Part shown: positions 1 through 15,341 of the stretch, piece by piece
How positions within the stretch are numbered: the stretch's first letter is position 1
How the letters are laid out: the number at the start of each line of letters is the position of its first letter
NCBI GenBank assembly: GCA_016710365.1
Contig: JADJVW010000009.1
Location: 129,480 to 193,479, forward strand
Direction: 5' to 3'
DNA from: Candidatus Caldilinea saccharophila
GTDB lineage: Bacteria; Chloroflexota; Anaerolineae; Caldilineales; Caldilineaceae
Length of the DNA stretch: 64,000 bases
The notes under the pieces: model-generated
Database searches by the model: none
What the model saw: only the letters and a program-made list of their open reading frames with translations
Told to the model about the DNA's origin: nothing
Position numbers and translations under genes: made by a program

Positions 1-1129
1 TGCCGGCAGACATGGAGATAAAGACGCCGGACGCGGCAGTATTGGCCAGCGCTGTTTCCAGCGGGTCGCCCAGGTTGCCGTTGGAAGTCGGGCCGCCGCC
101 CCACGAATTGTTGAGGACCTCGGCGCCGTCGATGGCAATGTCTTCCAGCGCGGCGATGCCTTCGGCGTTGTAGAAGGAGCCGTCGCCCAGCACACTGCCG
201 TAGAAAACCTTGTAGCTCATCACATAGGCGTGCGGCGCCACGCCGCTGATCGTGCCGACGGCATAGCCGTTGTAGACCACGTCGGTGATAACATTGCCGG
301 CCGCGGTCGAAGCCGTGTGCACGCCGTGCGATGTGCCCTGCGGGCCGGGCCAGGCGCAGGCGTCGCCACAGCCACTCAGGCCAAGCTCGCTCGTCTGCGG
401 CGGATCCCACGCACGGAAGTAAGCGCGCGAGGTAATGATCTTGCCGTTGTTGTTGGCGATCAAACCTTTGCCATTGGGCCCGAAGCCGTTCGGGTAGGTG
501 TAGCCTGCGCCGCTGAACATGGGCGAGTCCTTATGCACGCCGCCGTCCATGGAAGCAAACTTGACGCCAGCGCCGGCATTCTCACGCCCGCCAAGCACAT
601 TCCACACCGCCGGTGCATTGATCAGCATCGTGCTGGTGTAGAGGTCAGTGGTGTGCGGCGTGTCCGGGTAGACAGCCTTGACCCCGGGCAACTTGGCAAG
701 CATTCTGGCTGCAGCGTCGAGGTCGCTATTGCCAGGATTGATCGCCATGCCGTTGAAGACCACTTGATAGGTAAGGTCTTTCACCTGCGTCAGCGCTGGG
801 TCGGCATAAAACTTGCCGACAGTCGCATTGGGCAACACGGCCTGCATCTGGCTGACAACGGCCGCCTGCTGCGCCTGCAACTGACTAACGTACTCCTGCG
901 CGGAGACGGAGTTGACGTCGAGCTTTCCATCGGTGGAGGCCGCGCTCAGTTGCGTCTTGTACACGGCCGCCAGCGGCGGCGCATCTAATTCGACGATCAG
1001 GTAAGGAGATTGCGCAGGCGCGGGTGGGCTGTCGCTGGAAGGCGATTCCACGGCCAGTGCTGCGCCGGTGAAACAGACGAGACAGAAAACCACCAAAGCG
1101 ATGGTGGCGCCGATTCGTCGGTGAGACAT
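1..1129 (-). CDS. Secreted subtilisin-like serine peptidase (S8), 3' part missing
   Basis: An open frame runs from ATG at 1129 (minus strand) off the window edge, giving about 376 residues. It starts with a signal peptide (hydrophobic residues about 7-26, ending AALA). Residues about 40-165 look like an inhibitor I9-type propeptide (starting PYLIVELDAPPL). The peptidase domain follows: catalytic Asp in VKFASMDGGV (about D195), catalytic His in GTSHGVHTA (about H268) and the oxyanion Asn region NNSWGGG (about 340). The catalytic Ser lies outside the window. An AAAGGA ribosome site precedes the start. It is probably an exported protease that matures by cleaving its propeptide; its substrate is unknown. 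It is transcribed away from the nuo genes. Confidence 0.85.
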   Translation of the reverse strand, partial: MSHRRIGATIALVVFCLVCFTGAALAVESPSSDSPPAPAQSPYLIVELDAPPLAAVYKTQLSAASTDGKLDVNSVSAQEYVSQLQAQQAAVVSQMQAVLPNATVGKFYADPALTQVKDLTYQVVFNGMAINPGNSDLDAAARMLAKLPGVKAVYPDTPHTTDLYTSTMLINAPAVWNVLGGRENAGAGVKFASMDGGVHKDSPMFSGAGYTYPNGFGPNGKGLIANNNGKIITSRAYFRAWDPPQTSELGLSGCGDACAWPGPQGTSHGVHTASTAAGNVITDVVYNGYAVGTISGVAPHAYVMSYKVFYGSVLGDGSFYNAEGIAALEDIAIDGAEVLNNSWGGGPTSNGNLGDPLETALANTAASGVFISMSAG

Positions 1130-1491
1130 GATAGGTTCCTTTCAAGAAGATTTACTGGCAGAATTAGTCAGGAAAGTGGATGATCTTAAGCTCACTAGGC
1201 ATTCTCCTTGGGGAATAAAGATTAAGGGGGCGCGTGCGGCGTCCAACGACGCATCGGCGCCTTCGCCGAAACAAGCAAAACCGGAGGATGGATAAATTTT
1301 GCCGCAATCTCTCGCGTAAGTCAAATCTTAAGTGAATATACGTTCTAACAAAGAACTTAAAGCAAGTGTATGCTCGTGTTGCCGGCCGGCGCCTTCCACC
1401 TCACTTTCTAAAAGCCTAAGCTGCCAGGGTTCAACGTTCTGCCCGCTTGTCTTATCTTAGCGACGGAATACACCCTGGGTGTGCGGAAAAG

Positions 1492-1520
1492 TTGCATTTC
1501 AGCCTTGTCTCATGTACAAT
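1492..1520 (+). promoter_or_regulatory. Probable sigma-70-type promoter for the nuo cluster
   Basis: TTGCAT at 1492-1497 and TACAAT at 1515-1520 are separated by 17 bases and lie 44 bases before the nuoB start. The 434-base gap between the divergent subtilase and nuoB (1130-1563) otherwise shows no gene and no clear second promoter. Confidence 0.5.
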
Positions 1521-1563
1521 CGCGCACCAACGCATGTATTTCCATTCGAGGAAACCGAGACTT

Positions 1564-2346
1564 ATGGAATCTACAATGGTAACTGATTTCAAGGACATCA
1601 AACAGGAGCAAATGCAAGAGTTCCTGCACGATTCGATCCAGGTGCCGGATGACCTGCAGTCCAACGTCATGGTGACGACGCTGGACAAGGTCTATAACTG
1701 GAGCCGCAAGTCCAGCATGTGGCCGCTGCTCTTCGGCCTGGCCTGCTGTGCGATCGAGATGATTGCGACCGCGGCCAGCCGCTACGACCTGGCGCGCTTT
1801 GGCATGGAGGTCATGCGCCCCAGCCCCCGCCAGAGCGATCTCATGATCGTCTCCGGCACAGTCACGAAGAAGATGGCGCCGGCGATCGTGCGCATTTACA
1901 ACCAGATGGCCGAGCCGCGCTACGTGCTGGCGATGGGCGCGTGCGCCACAGGCGGCGGCCCCTTCAAGGAGGGCTACAGCGTCGTCAGCGGCATCGATAA
2001 GTACATTCCGGTCGATGTCTATGTGCCCGGCTGCCCACCTACGCCCGAAGCGCTGATCTACGGTCTGCTCAAGCTGCACGAAAAGGTCGAGCGCCAGAGC
2101 ATCACCACAGTACCGTGGTATCGCAAGGGCGCCAGCGAAGCCATCCCGGTGCCGGTGCTGGGGCCGGATATTTTCGACCCACGCAAAGTCCAGATCATCA
2201 AAGAACAGACGCTTGGCGCGGCGGCCGCGGTCAAAGGCCCAGCCGCCAGCAAGGCGCGGCTCCAGCCGCAGCCGATGACTGAGGACGCCAAAGCGCGCAT
2301 TCGGGCGGCGCAAGCCAAGTATCGGGCGCAGAAACAGCCAGCATAA
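1564..2346 (+). CDS. nuoB: NADH-quinone oxidoreductase subunit B
   Basis: A 260-residue protein carrying the N2 iron-sulfur cluster ligands of complex I: the tandem cysteines in LFGLACCAIEM (C61, C62), the cysteine of MGACATGGG (C127) and that of VPGCPPTPE (C157). It sits at the junction of the peripheral arm and the membrane and passes electrons to quinone. The ATG at 1564 is chosen because GAGGA lies 11 bases upstream; a longer frame opens upstream without a ribosome site. A tail of about 70 residues after the conserved core is Ala/Lys/Gln-rich. It is the first gene of a compact nuoB-nuoCD-nuoI group. Confidence 0.93.
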   Translation: MESTMVTDFKDIKQEQMQEFLHDSIQVPDDLQSNVMVTTLDKVYNWSRKSSMWPLLFGLACCAIEMIATAASRYDLARFGMEVMRPSPRQSDLMIVSGTVTKKMAPAIVRIYNQMAEPRYVLAMGACATGGGPFKEGYSVVSGIDKYIPVDVYVPGCPPTPEALIYGLLKLHEKVERQSITTVPWYRKGASEAIPVPVLGPDIFDPRKVQIIKEQTLGAAAAVKGPAASKARLQPQPMTEDAKARIRAAQAKYRAQKQPA

Positions 2347-2361
2347 CCAGGGAGTTCTTTC

Positions 2362-4188
<1,827 letters not shown>

Positions 4189-4209
4189 CGAATCTCTGGA
4201 GGAATTTGC

Positions 4210-5109
4210 ATGTTTGGAACCGGACTGCTCAAGGGGCTTGGCGTTACGCTCAAGCACTTCACGGATACGTTTACGGATGACCGCCGCAAAGAGCCGAGTC
4301 GCTACGAAGATAGCATCAAGCTCGACGACAGGCGACGCATCATCAACCAGCCGATCACGCAGGAAGGGCTGCTGACAATCCAGTACCCGGAAGAACGGCG
4401 CCTGTTGCCCGAACGCTTCCGCTACATCCCGATGCTGCTCTGGGACACCGAAGTCGGCGAGGATCGGTGCACTGCGTGCGGCATCTGCGCCAAGGTCTGC
4501 CCGCCACAGTGCATCTGGATCGTGCGCGACAGCGACGAAAATGGCAAGCCAATCACCCGGCCGGCTGAGTTCTACATCGACGTGTCGATATGCATGAGCT
4601 GTAGTTTCTGCGCCGAATTTTGCCCGTTCGATGCTATCAAGATGAACCACGATTACGAGTTGGCCGTCTACGATCGTTACCCGCAGCTCGTTTACGACAA
4701 GGAAGAACTGACCGTGCCGCTGGAATATTATGCGGCGCTGTGGCCGACGCAATTTGCCGAAGAGCAGGAGCATCGCGCCAAACAGAAGGAAGAAGAGCTT
4801 CGTCGCAACGAAGAAAAGAAGCGGGCCGCGGCTGCCAAGGCGCAGGCGAAAGCAACTGGCGCCGCCGAGACCGCAGACGCCAAACCCAAGCGCAGCAAGG
4901 AAGAACTCGACGCGCTGAAGGCGCAGGCGGCTGCCAAGGCTGCGGCCAAAAAAGAGGGCGGCCTCGATGCGGGCCCGGTCGAAACCGGAAGTGCTGAAGC
5001 GCCGGTTGCCGAGGATGCGGAAGCTGCGGCAAAGCGAGCGCGCCTGGAAGAGTTGAAGCGCAAGGCCGCTGAAAAGGCAGCGCAGCGCAAAAAGGAAAGC
5101 GGCGCGTAA
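4210..5109 (+). CDS. nuoI: NADH-quinone oxidoreductase subunit I, with long charged tail
   Basis: A 299-residue ferredoxin-like subunit that carries two [4Fe-4S] clusters (N6a/N6b). The motifs are CTACGICAKVCP (C87, C90, C93, C97) and CMSCSFCAEFCP (C128, C131, C134, C138). GGAGG lies just before the ATG. Usual NuoI proteins are about 150-220 residues; here everything after about residue 180 is a low-complexity Ala/Lys/Glu tail, probably helical or coiled coil. The gene follows nuoD by 21 bases. The other complex I genes (A, E-H, J-N) are not in this window. Confidence 0.9.
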   Translation: MFGTGLLKGLGVTLKHFTDTFTDDRRKEPSRYEDSIKLDDRRRIINQPITQEGLLTIQYPEERRLLPERFRYIPMLLWDTEVGEDRCTACGICAKVCPPQCIWIVRDSDENGKPITRPAEFYIDVSICMSCSFCAEFCPFDAIKMNHDYELAVYDRYPQLVYDKEELTVPLEYYAALWPTQFAEEQEHRAKQKEEELRRNEEKKRAAAAKAQAKATGAAETADAKPKRSKEELDALKAQAAAKAAAKKEGGLDAGPVETGSAEAPVAEDAEAAAKRARLEELKRKAAEKAAQRKKESGA

Positions 5110-5167
5110 GCAGTTGTCGTGATAATGGCGCAGGGTTCAGCCACGCGCCAACTTATGGTACACTTAT

Positions 5168-5197
5168 CCAGACTTGCGCTGCGGCAAGTCTGGTTTC
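5168..5197 (+). terminator. Hairpin after nuoI
   Basis: CCAGACTTGC (5168-5177) pairs perfectly with GCAAGTCTGG (5184-5193) around a 6-base loop, followed by TTTCT. The T tract is short, so this is a probable rather than certain intrinsic terminator of the nuo cluster. Confidence 0.6.
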
Positions 5198-5242
5198 TAT
5201 TGGAACCCAACTCGACCCTCGTCATTCCAAGGAGGTGAATCG

Positions 5243-5935
5243 ATGGCATTAAAAATTACCTGGTTTGGACATTCAACCTTCAGCATCGACGCTGACGGTG
5301 CGAAGATCGTAGTCGATCCGTTTTTGAAGCCTCATAACCCTGTCGCTTCCCTGACCGCCGAACAGGTGACGGCCGATTTCATCCTGGTCACACACGGCCA
5401 TGGCGATCATGTCGCGGATCTGGTGGCGCTGGCGCAACACACAGGCGCGCAGGTCATCTGCAACTTTGAGATTGCGGAATGGCTAGGTAAGCAGGGCGTC
5501 GATAAAATCCATGGCATGAACACGGGCGGCGCCCACACCTTCCCCTTTGGACGCGTCAAGCTGACCATCGCCCATCACAGCAGCGTGTTGCCGGATGGCA
5601 CGTACGCCGGCAATCCCTACGGCTTTCTCATCAATTTCAATGATGGATACGACCTTTACATTGCCGGCGACACCGCGTTGACTTACGACATGAAACTGAT
5701 CGGCGAGGTCGGCGGCGTCGATCTGGCAATCCTGCCAATCGGCGACTATTTCACGATGGGGCCGGATGACGCTGTCGTTGCCGCCCAGTGGGTGAAGGCC
5801 AAGCGCGTCATCCCGTGCCATTACAACACCTTCCCGCCGATTCAGGTCGATGCCGCAGCCTTTGCCAGGCGACTGGCGCGCGAAGCTGGCATCGATTGTA
5901 CGGTGCTTGCTATCGACGAGACGGTCGAACTTTGA
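5243..5935 (+). CDS. UPF0173-family metal-dependent hydrolase (metallo-beta-lactamase fold)
   Basis: A 230-residue protein beginning MALKITWFGHSTF after a near-perfect ribosome site (AAGGAGGTGAAT). It has the metallo-beta-lactamase metal motif THGHGDH (H51, H53, D55, H56) and further ligands in IAHHSSV and IAGDTAL, and it ends with the CHYNTFPPI segment typical of the UPF0173 (YtkL-like) group. These proteins are predicted cytoplasmic hydrolases; their physiological substrate is not established. The stop overlaps the next start (TGATG), so it is translationally coupled to the small protein that follows. Confidence 0.9.
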   Translation: MALKITWFGHSTFSIDADGAKIVVDPFLKPHNPVASLTAEQVTADFILVTHGHGDHVADLVALAQHTGAQVICNFEIAEWLGKQGVDKIHGMNTGGAHTFPFGRVKLTIAHHSSVLPDGTYAGNPYGFLINFNDGYDLYIAGDTALTYDMKLIGEVGGVDLAILPIGDYFTMGPDDAVVAAQWVKAKRVIPCHYNTFPPIQVDAAAFARRLAREAGIDCTVLAIDETVEL

Positions 5936-6423
5936 TGACTTTTATCAGTATCGTTGCTCTGTTGCTGGCTGTGGCGGCGCTGGGCTATGCCTGGAAGCTG
6001 AACCGCGAGCTGGATACGGCGCGCGAACGGTTGGATCGCTATAATCGCAGCCTATTCAGCGCCGATGAGGCGATCCGCAGCTTGCGCCGCGACCTTGACG
6101 ACACGCAGGCGCAGTTGCGCGTCGAGATGCTCAGACGCACAGGCGAGGCGCGCTTCGTGCCCGGCATGACCATGCGTGAGGCGACGCTATTGCATCCACA
6201 GGCGCAACAGGTGCTCGCCGGCTTTCATTTGGGCGGCTGTAACAGTTGCGCGGTCGATGGAACTGACACGCTTGCCGCACTCTGCCGCGACCGTGGGGTG
6301 GAGACAGCAGTGTTGCTGACGAATCTGAATCGCCTGCTTGAAAGCGCGGGCGCGCGCTCCACCGATGTTATTACAATCGCGCCGGAAAAGACACCCAATA
6401 TCGCCCTGCACCTGGAAATGTGA
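5935..6423 (+). CDS. Membrane-anchored DUF1858-like protein
   Basis: A 162-residue protein starting at the ATG that overlaps the preceding stop. It has one N-terminal membrane segment (residues about 2-20), then a charged coiled-coil-like stretch (about 22-60). The C-terminal domain contains TMREATLLHPQAQQVL and FHLGGCNSCAV, resembling the DUF1858 (hybrid-cluster-associated disulfide) domain, in which a CxxC-type pair follows a glycine-rich turn. A redox or metal-binding role is suggested, but the function is unknown. Coupling to the metallo-hydrolase upstream suggests a joint task. Confidence 0.7.
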   Translation: MTFISIVALLLAVAALGYAWKLNRELDTARERLDRYNRSLFSADEAIRSLRRDLDDTQAQLRVEMLRRTGEARFVPGMTMREATLLHPQAQQVLAGFHLGGCNSCAVDGTDTLAALCRDRGVETAVLLTNLNRLLESAGARSTDVITIAPEKTPNIALHLEM

Positions 6424-6455
6424 AGATTATGCTTTCGAGAGAAGGAACTTACTCT

Positions 6456-6827
6456 ATGTCAGATATTAGCGAATATGGCGTCCATACAAAAGCGGAACTA
6501 CTTTTCCCGGCCCACTTGATCCCAAGCCTGCGCGAGCTGCGCGGGGAAGAGTGGAAGATGCTCGTCGACCGGGTTGCCGCGCTGCCGGAAACGCATCCAG
6601 ACAGCCTGGCGTTTGTGTTGATGATGATCGAACTGGACGGTTGTTTGAAGTGCAACAGCAATAACTACAAATTTCTGCGCGGCTGTTATCTCTGCGCGAC
6701 GCAGACGGTGCAATCCTTCAAGGGCAGCGACCAAGATCTGATGATGCTTTATGACAAAGCGCGCCAGGAATTGAGCACGCACCTTCAACACGGCGTCCGG
6801 CCTGGGGAACTTTCCCTGGCGGCGTGA
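6456..6827 (+). CDS. Small cysteine-motif protein, function unknown
   Basis: A 123-residue soluble protein. ATG 6456 is chosen because GAAGGA lies 9 bases upstream; a GTG at 6420 and an ATG at 6429 are possible earlier starts. It carries four cysteines in the pattern CLKC ... CYLC (within GCLKCNSNNY and RGCYLCATQ), which could hold a metal or form disulfides. I do not recognise a named family. It closes a three-gene group with the metallo-hydrolase and the DUF1858-like protein and is followed by a clear terminator. Confidence 0.75.
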   Translation: MSDISEYGVHTKAELLFPAHLIPSLRELRGEEWKMLVDRVAALPETHPDSLAFVLMMIELDGCLKCNSNNYKFLRGCYLCATQTVQSFKGSDQDLMMLYDKARQELSTHLQHGVRPGELSLAA

Positions 6828-6853
6828 CCCGGTTACACCCACTCCATGACCAG

Positions 6854-6880
6854 ACCAGCGCTTGCCGAGCGCTGGTTTTT
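6854..6880 (+). terminator. Intrinsic terminator
   Basis: ACCAGCGCT (6854-6862) and AGCGCTGGT (6868-6876) form a perfect 9-bp stem with a 5-base loop; the strand runs into T residues through 6880. It ends the three-gene group starting at 5243. Confidence 0.85.
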
Positions 6881-6923
6881 GTTGCGCGGGAACCGGCGCA
6901 GGTCGCAGCAGGTTTGATGAATA

Positions 6924-8267
6924 ATGAACATTGAGCACCAAGACGGCAAGCGCGCGCTGCCGCGCGTCGCCATCATTGGCGGCGGCGTGACCGGGCTGAC
7001 CGCCGCGTACAATCTGACGCGGTCTGCCGGGCAAGAGCGTTACGCTGTCACCATCTTTGAGAATGCGCCTGCCCTGGGCGGGTTGGCCGCCGGTTTCAGG
7101 GGACGCCCGGCGTGGGAATGGCCGCTCGAACATTTCTACCATCATCTCTTCCTCTCCGACCGCGCCATGCTGGAGCTGCTGGACGAGATCGGTTTCCGTC
7201 ACGCGTTGAAAAGTTACCGCCCCAACACCGCCATCCACGCGCAGGGCAAGAACTATACACTCGACAGCGTCAGTCGCGTGCTCGGCTTTCCGCTCATCCC
7301 GTTCGTGGATCGCGTGCGCATGGGCATGGTCATCGCCTACCTGCGTTACCATCCGGCCAGGCCGTGGCGTCGCTTTGACAAGATCGGCGCCGATGCATGG
7401 CTGCGCCGGTGGATGGGGCGCAAGGCATACGAGGCGGCGTGGGAGTTTCAGCTCCAGGGTAAATTCGGTGACGCCTATCAAGAGGTCAACTTGGCGTGGT
7501 TCTGGGCGCGCGTCTTTGCCCGCACGCCCAAGTTGGCCTATTTTGACGGTGGTTTCCAGGCGTTCGTCGATCACCTGGCGCAACGCGTTCGGCGGCAAGG
7601 CGTCGAGATTTTCACAAACTGTGCGGTGGAAGCGATCCGCCCACAGGTTGATGGCGGCTATGCGGTGGTCGTCGATGGAGAGGCGCGGCGCTTCGACCAG
7701 GTGCTCAGCACCGTCAGCCCCGACGCCATGCAACGGCTGGCGCCTGATCTGCCCGCCGCGTACCTCGGCCAGTTGGCGCGGCTCAAAAGCATGGGCGCGG
7801 TGGTGCTGACAGTGGCGCTCGACCGCAAGCTGACCGAAGACATGTACTGGATCAGCCTGCCCAAGCGCGAGGGCATCCCCTTCCTGGCGCTGGTCGAGCA
7901 CACCAATATGATCGACCCCAGCCACTACGCCGGCGACCATCTGCTCTACCTGGGCGACTATCTGCCGTCAGATCATCGTTATTTTGACTTCTCCACCGAG
8001 GAGCTGCTCGATGAGTTTGCGCCGCATCTGGTCAAGTTCAACCCCAGTTTTCGCCGTGAATGGGTCACCGGTGCGTGGGTGCATAAGGCGAAGTATGCGC
8101 AGCCCGTCCCGCCCATCGGCTATCTGGAGATGATCCCTGCGCTGCGCACGCCGCTGCCGGGTCTGTACTTTGCCTCGATGAGCCAGGTCTATCCGTGGGA
8201 TCGCGGGACGAATTACGCGGTGGAGTTAGGGCGCAAGGTGGCAGGAATGATAGGAGCGCAGGAGTAG
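6924..8267 (+). CDS. FAD-dependent oxidoreductase (HemY/amine-oxidase-like)
   Basis: A 447-residue flavoprotein. The N-terminal dinucleotide-binding motif is VAIIGGGVTGLTAAYNL (residues about 15-31), followed by ENAPALGGLAAGF, the second FAD contact seen in protoporphyrinogen oxidase, amine oxidase and phytoene desaturase relatives. The C-terminus has the FAD-pyrophosphate segment LYFASMSQVYPWDRGTNYA. No membrane segment is evident. Proteins of this group in Chloroflexota often sit near glycan genes and are called NAD(P)/FAD-dependent oxidoreductases without a proven substrate. It appears to be a single-gene unit, and no strong ribosome site is visible. Confidence 0.8.
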   Translation: MNIEHQDGKRALPRVAIIGGGVTGLTAAYNLTRSAGQERYAVTIFENAPALGGLAAGFRGRPAWEWPLEHFYHHLFLSDRAMLELLDEIGFRHALKSYRPNTAIHAQGKNYTLDSVSRVLGFPLIPFVDRVRMGMVIAYLRYHPARPWRRFDKIGADAWLRRWMGRKAYEAAWEFQLQGKFGDAYQEVNLAWFWARVFARTPKLAYFDGGFQAFVDHLAQRVRRQGVEIFTNCAVEAIRPQVDGGYAVVVDGEARRFDQVLSTVSPDAMQRLAPDLPAAYLGQLARLKSMGAVVLTVALDRKLTEDMYWISLPKREGIPFLALVEHTNMIDPSHYAGDHLLYLGDYLPSDHRYFDFSTEELLDEFAPHLVKFNPSFRREWVTGAWVHKAKYAQPVPPIGYLEMIPALRTPLPGLYFASMSQVYPWDRGTNYAVELGRKVAGMIGAQE

Positions 8268-8314
8268 CCCGCTACAATCACACACGCCCGTTAGCCCTTG
8301 CCTGCCCCGGTGGT

Positions 8315-8343
8315 TCGCCGCACCATCTGTTCTTTGCTATAAT
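8315..8343 (+). promoter_or_regulatory. Possible dnaE promoter
   Basis: A consensus TATAAT at 8338-8343 lies 64 bases before the dnaE start. The matching upstream hexamer (TTCGCC at 8315-8320, 17-base spacing) is weak. Confidence 0.4.
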
Positions 8344-8406
8344 AAGTGGCATCCATAGAACATCGGTTCCGATTATGCAAAGTTATTGGTAACAGGCGCA
8401 ACTACA

Positions 8407-12579
<4,173 letters not shown>

Positions 12580-12686
12580 GACAGTGCGCAGCGGAAAAAG
12601 GGCAATCTGCCCCGATGCAACGTTGTAGCGTAGGGCGCCTGGCTCCGCCGTTAGTGGAGCCAGAGGAAGAGAATGCGAGAGCAGGC

Positions 12687-13067
12687 ATGGAAGACGCGCA
12701 AGCATATTCGATAAGCGGAGCGCATTTGGCGCGCGTGCGGCGGCTTTGTCTGGCGCTGCCGGGAACCAGTGAACGTCTTTCGCACGGCGAACCGACCTTT
12801 TTTGTACACAAGAAGGTCTTCGTCATGTTTGCCAACAACCATCACAACGACGGGCGCGTAGCAGTGTGGCTCCCGGCGCCGCCTGGCGCGCAGGCAGAGC
12901 TGCTGGCCGCCGCGCCTGATCGCTTTTTCAAACCGCCCTATGTCGGTGTGCGCGGCTGGATCGGCATCGAACTCGATCCCATCGACGATGCAGCGCTGGC
13001 CGCGCACATTGACATGGCCTGGAGGCTGATCGCGCCCCCGCGGCTGCGCCACGCGCGCGGCGTATAG
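12687..13067 (+). CDS. MmcQ/YjbR-family protein
   Basis: A 126-residue protein with the family pattern: an N-terminal helix (VRRLCLALPGTSE), then GEPTFFVHKKVFVMF, a variable loop, and the ending WIGIELDPIDDAALAAHIDMAWRLI. MmcQ/YjbR proteins have a CyaY-like (double-wing, DNA-binding-like) fold; their role is not settled. Start 12687 is chosen because the family match begins there; an in-frame ATG at 12615 would add 24 poorly conserved residues. It stands alone between dnaE and the LLM oxidoreductase. Confidence 0.8.
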   Translation: MEDAQAYSISGAHLARVRRLCLALPGTSERLSHGEPTFFVHKKVFVMFANNHHNDGRVAVWLPAPPGAQAELLAAAPDRFFKPPYVGVRGWIGIELDPIDDAALAAHIDMAWRLIAPPRLRHARGV

Positions 13068-13187
13068 TCGCCGTGAAAGTGTAGCGCCCCCGACTTTGCG
13101 GGAATTCCGCCCGAACAGCGCTTCGCGATAAAAGGTGCAGCCACGCAACTCTTCACCAAGCTAAATTGAGAAAATAAGGGGGATACA

Positions 13188-14597
<1,410 letters not shown>

Positions 14598-14608
14598 CCT
14601 GAAAGTAA

Positions 14609-14706
14609 CTTTGACGCAGAGACGCAGAGAAAACGCAAAAACTACTTGCAGAAAGCACTTTGTTTTTCTCTGCGAACCTCTGCCGCTCTGCGTCTCCGCG
14701 TCAAAG
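14609..14706. repeat. Long imperfect palindrome between converging genes
   Basis: Arms of 21 bases at 14609-14629 and 14686-14706 pair at 20 of 21 positions (motif TTTGACGCAGAGACGCAGAG), with a second inner pair (CAGAGAAAACGCAAA against TTTGTTTTTCTCTGCG). It lies between two converging genes, so it may terminate both. A degenerate relative (TTTGACGCGGAGGCGAGAG) occurs near 55117. Confidence 0.75.
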
Positions 14707-14729
14707 CGAGAAGTTTTTCCAACAGTTGC

Positions 14730-15179
14730 TTAGCGTTGGTGCGCCCACTTTGTAAACGACCACATCGTGATCGCAAACGCTACAAAGTGCATGACAATGA
14801 GCACCAGAACCGCGGGCAGCGTCGGCGTGCCCATGATGGACGAGGCCGGCTCGACGATCATCAGGATGTCGGGGATCAGCCCCAAGAGCAGCGCCACGCT
14901 CGCCACAATGGTGAAGACGCGCACCGGGTTGCTGGTGAAGGCGTTGATCACAGCATAGACAATGGTGGCAACTACCAGGAACCCCGTCGTGAAGAGGATG
15001 GTCGGCAGCGGCGACGCCAGCGGCTGAAAGTCGGGCATCGGTTGGGCAATCATTCTGCCAACCCAGTACACGACCAGGTTGGCGAGCACCGAGCCGACGA
15101 TGGCGACGACGCCGGCCATGATCACGCGCGACAGCGGCAGTTTTCCTGGTGTGACAACGTTTACAGATGCATTCGACAT
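14730..15179 (-). CDS. Four-helix membrane protein, DUF6069-like
   Basis: A 149-residue integral membrane protein starting at ATG 15179 after AAGGAG. It has four hydrophobic segments, beginning near VIMAGVVAIVGSVLANLVVY, LFTTGFLVVATIVYAVI, VFTIVASVALLLGLIPDIL and LPAVLVLIVMHFVAFAITMW. The PDILMI then MGTPTLPAVLVLIVMH pattern resembles DUF6069 as I remember it. No catalytic motif is visible and the function is unknown. It converges on the LLM-SCP2 gene across a long palindrome. Confidence 0.7.
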   Translation of the reverse strand: MSNASVNVVTPGKLPLSRVIMAGVVAIVGSVLANLVVYWVGRMIAQPMPDFQPLASPLPTILFTTGFLVVATIVYAVINAFTSNPVRVFTIVASVALLLGLIPDILMIVEPASSIMGTPTLPAVLVLIVMHFVAFAITMWSFTKWAHQR

Positions 15180-15341
15180 GTTTTTCTCCTTTTTTAGCTT
15201 CTGCACCGCGGAATAAAGTGGATATGTAGTCAATCATAACACTGGTTAGCAGCCGTGAGGTTATTTTAACCAGGTTGTTGGCGCGCCAAATTATCCATAC
15301 GCCAAGATGCTACCAATCGCCTATATAGGTAGTCAGGCGAC

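Noticed and set aside
230..988. 252-codon plus-strand open frame opposite the subtilase
   Set aside because: The minus-strand frame has a signal peptide and catalytic motifs; the plus frame shows no family and low-complexity composition.
6498..7940. 480-codon minus-strand open frame
   Set aside because: Opposite two real genes (Cys-motif protein and FAD oxidoreductase) and crosses the terminator between them.
14646..15197. 183-codon plus-strand frame rich in His/Asp/Arg
   Set aside because: Antisense to the four-helix membrane protein, which has a good ribosome site and hydrophobic segments.
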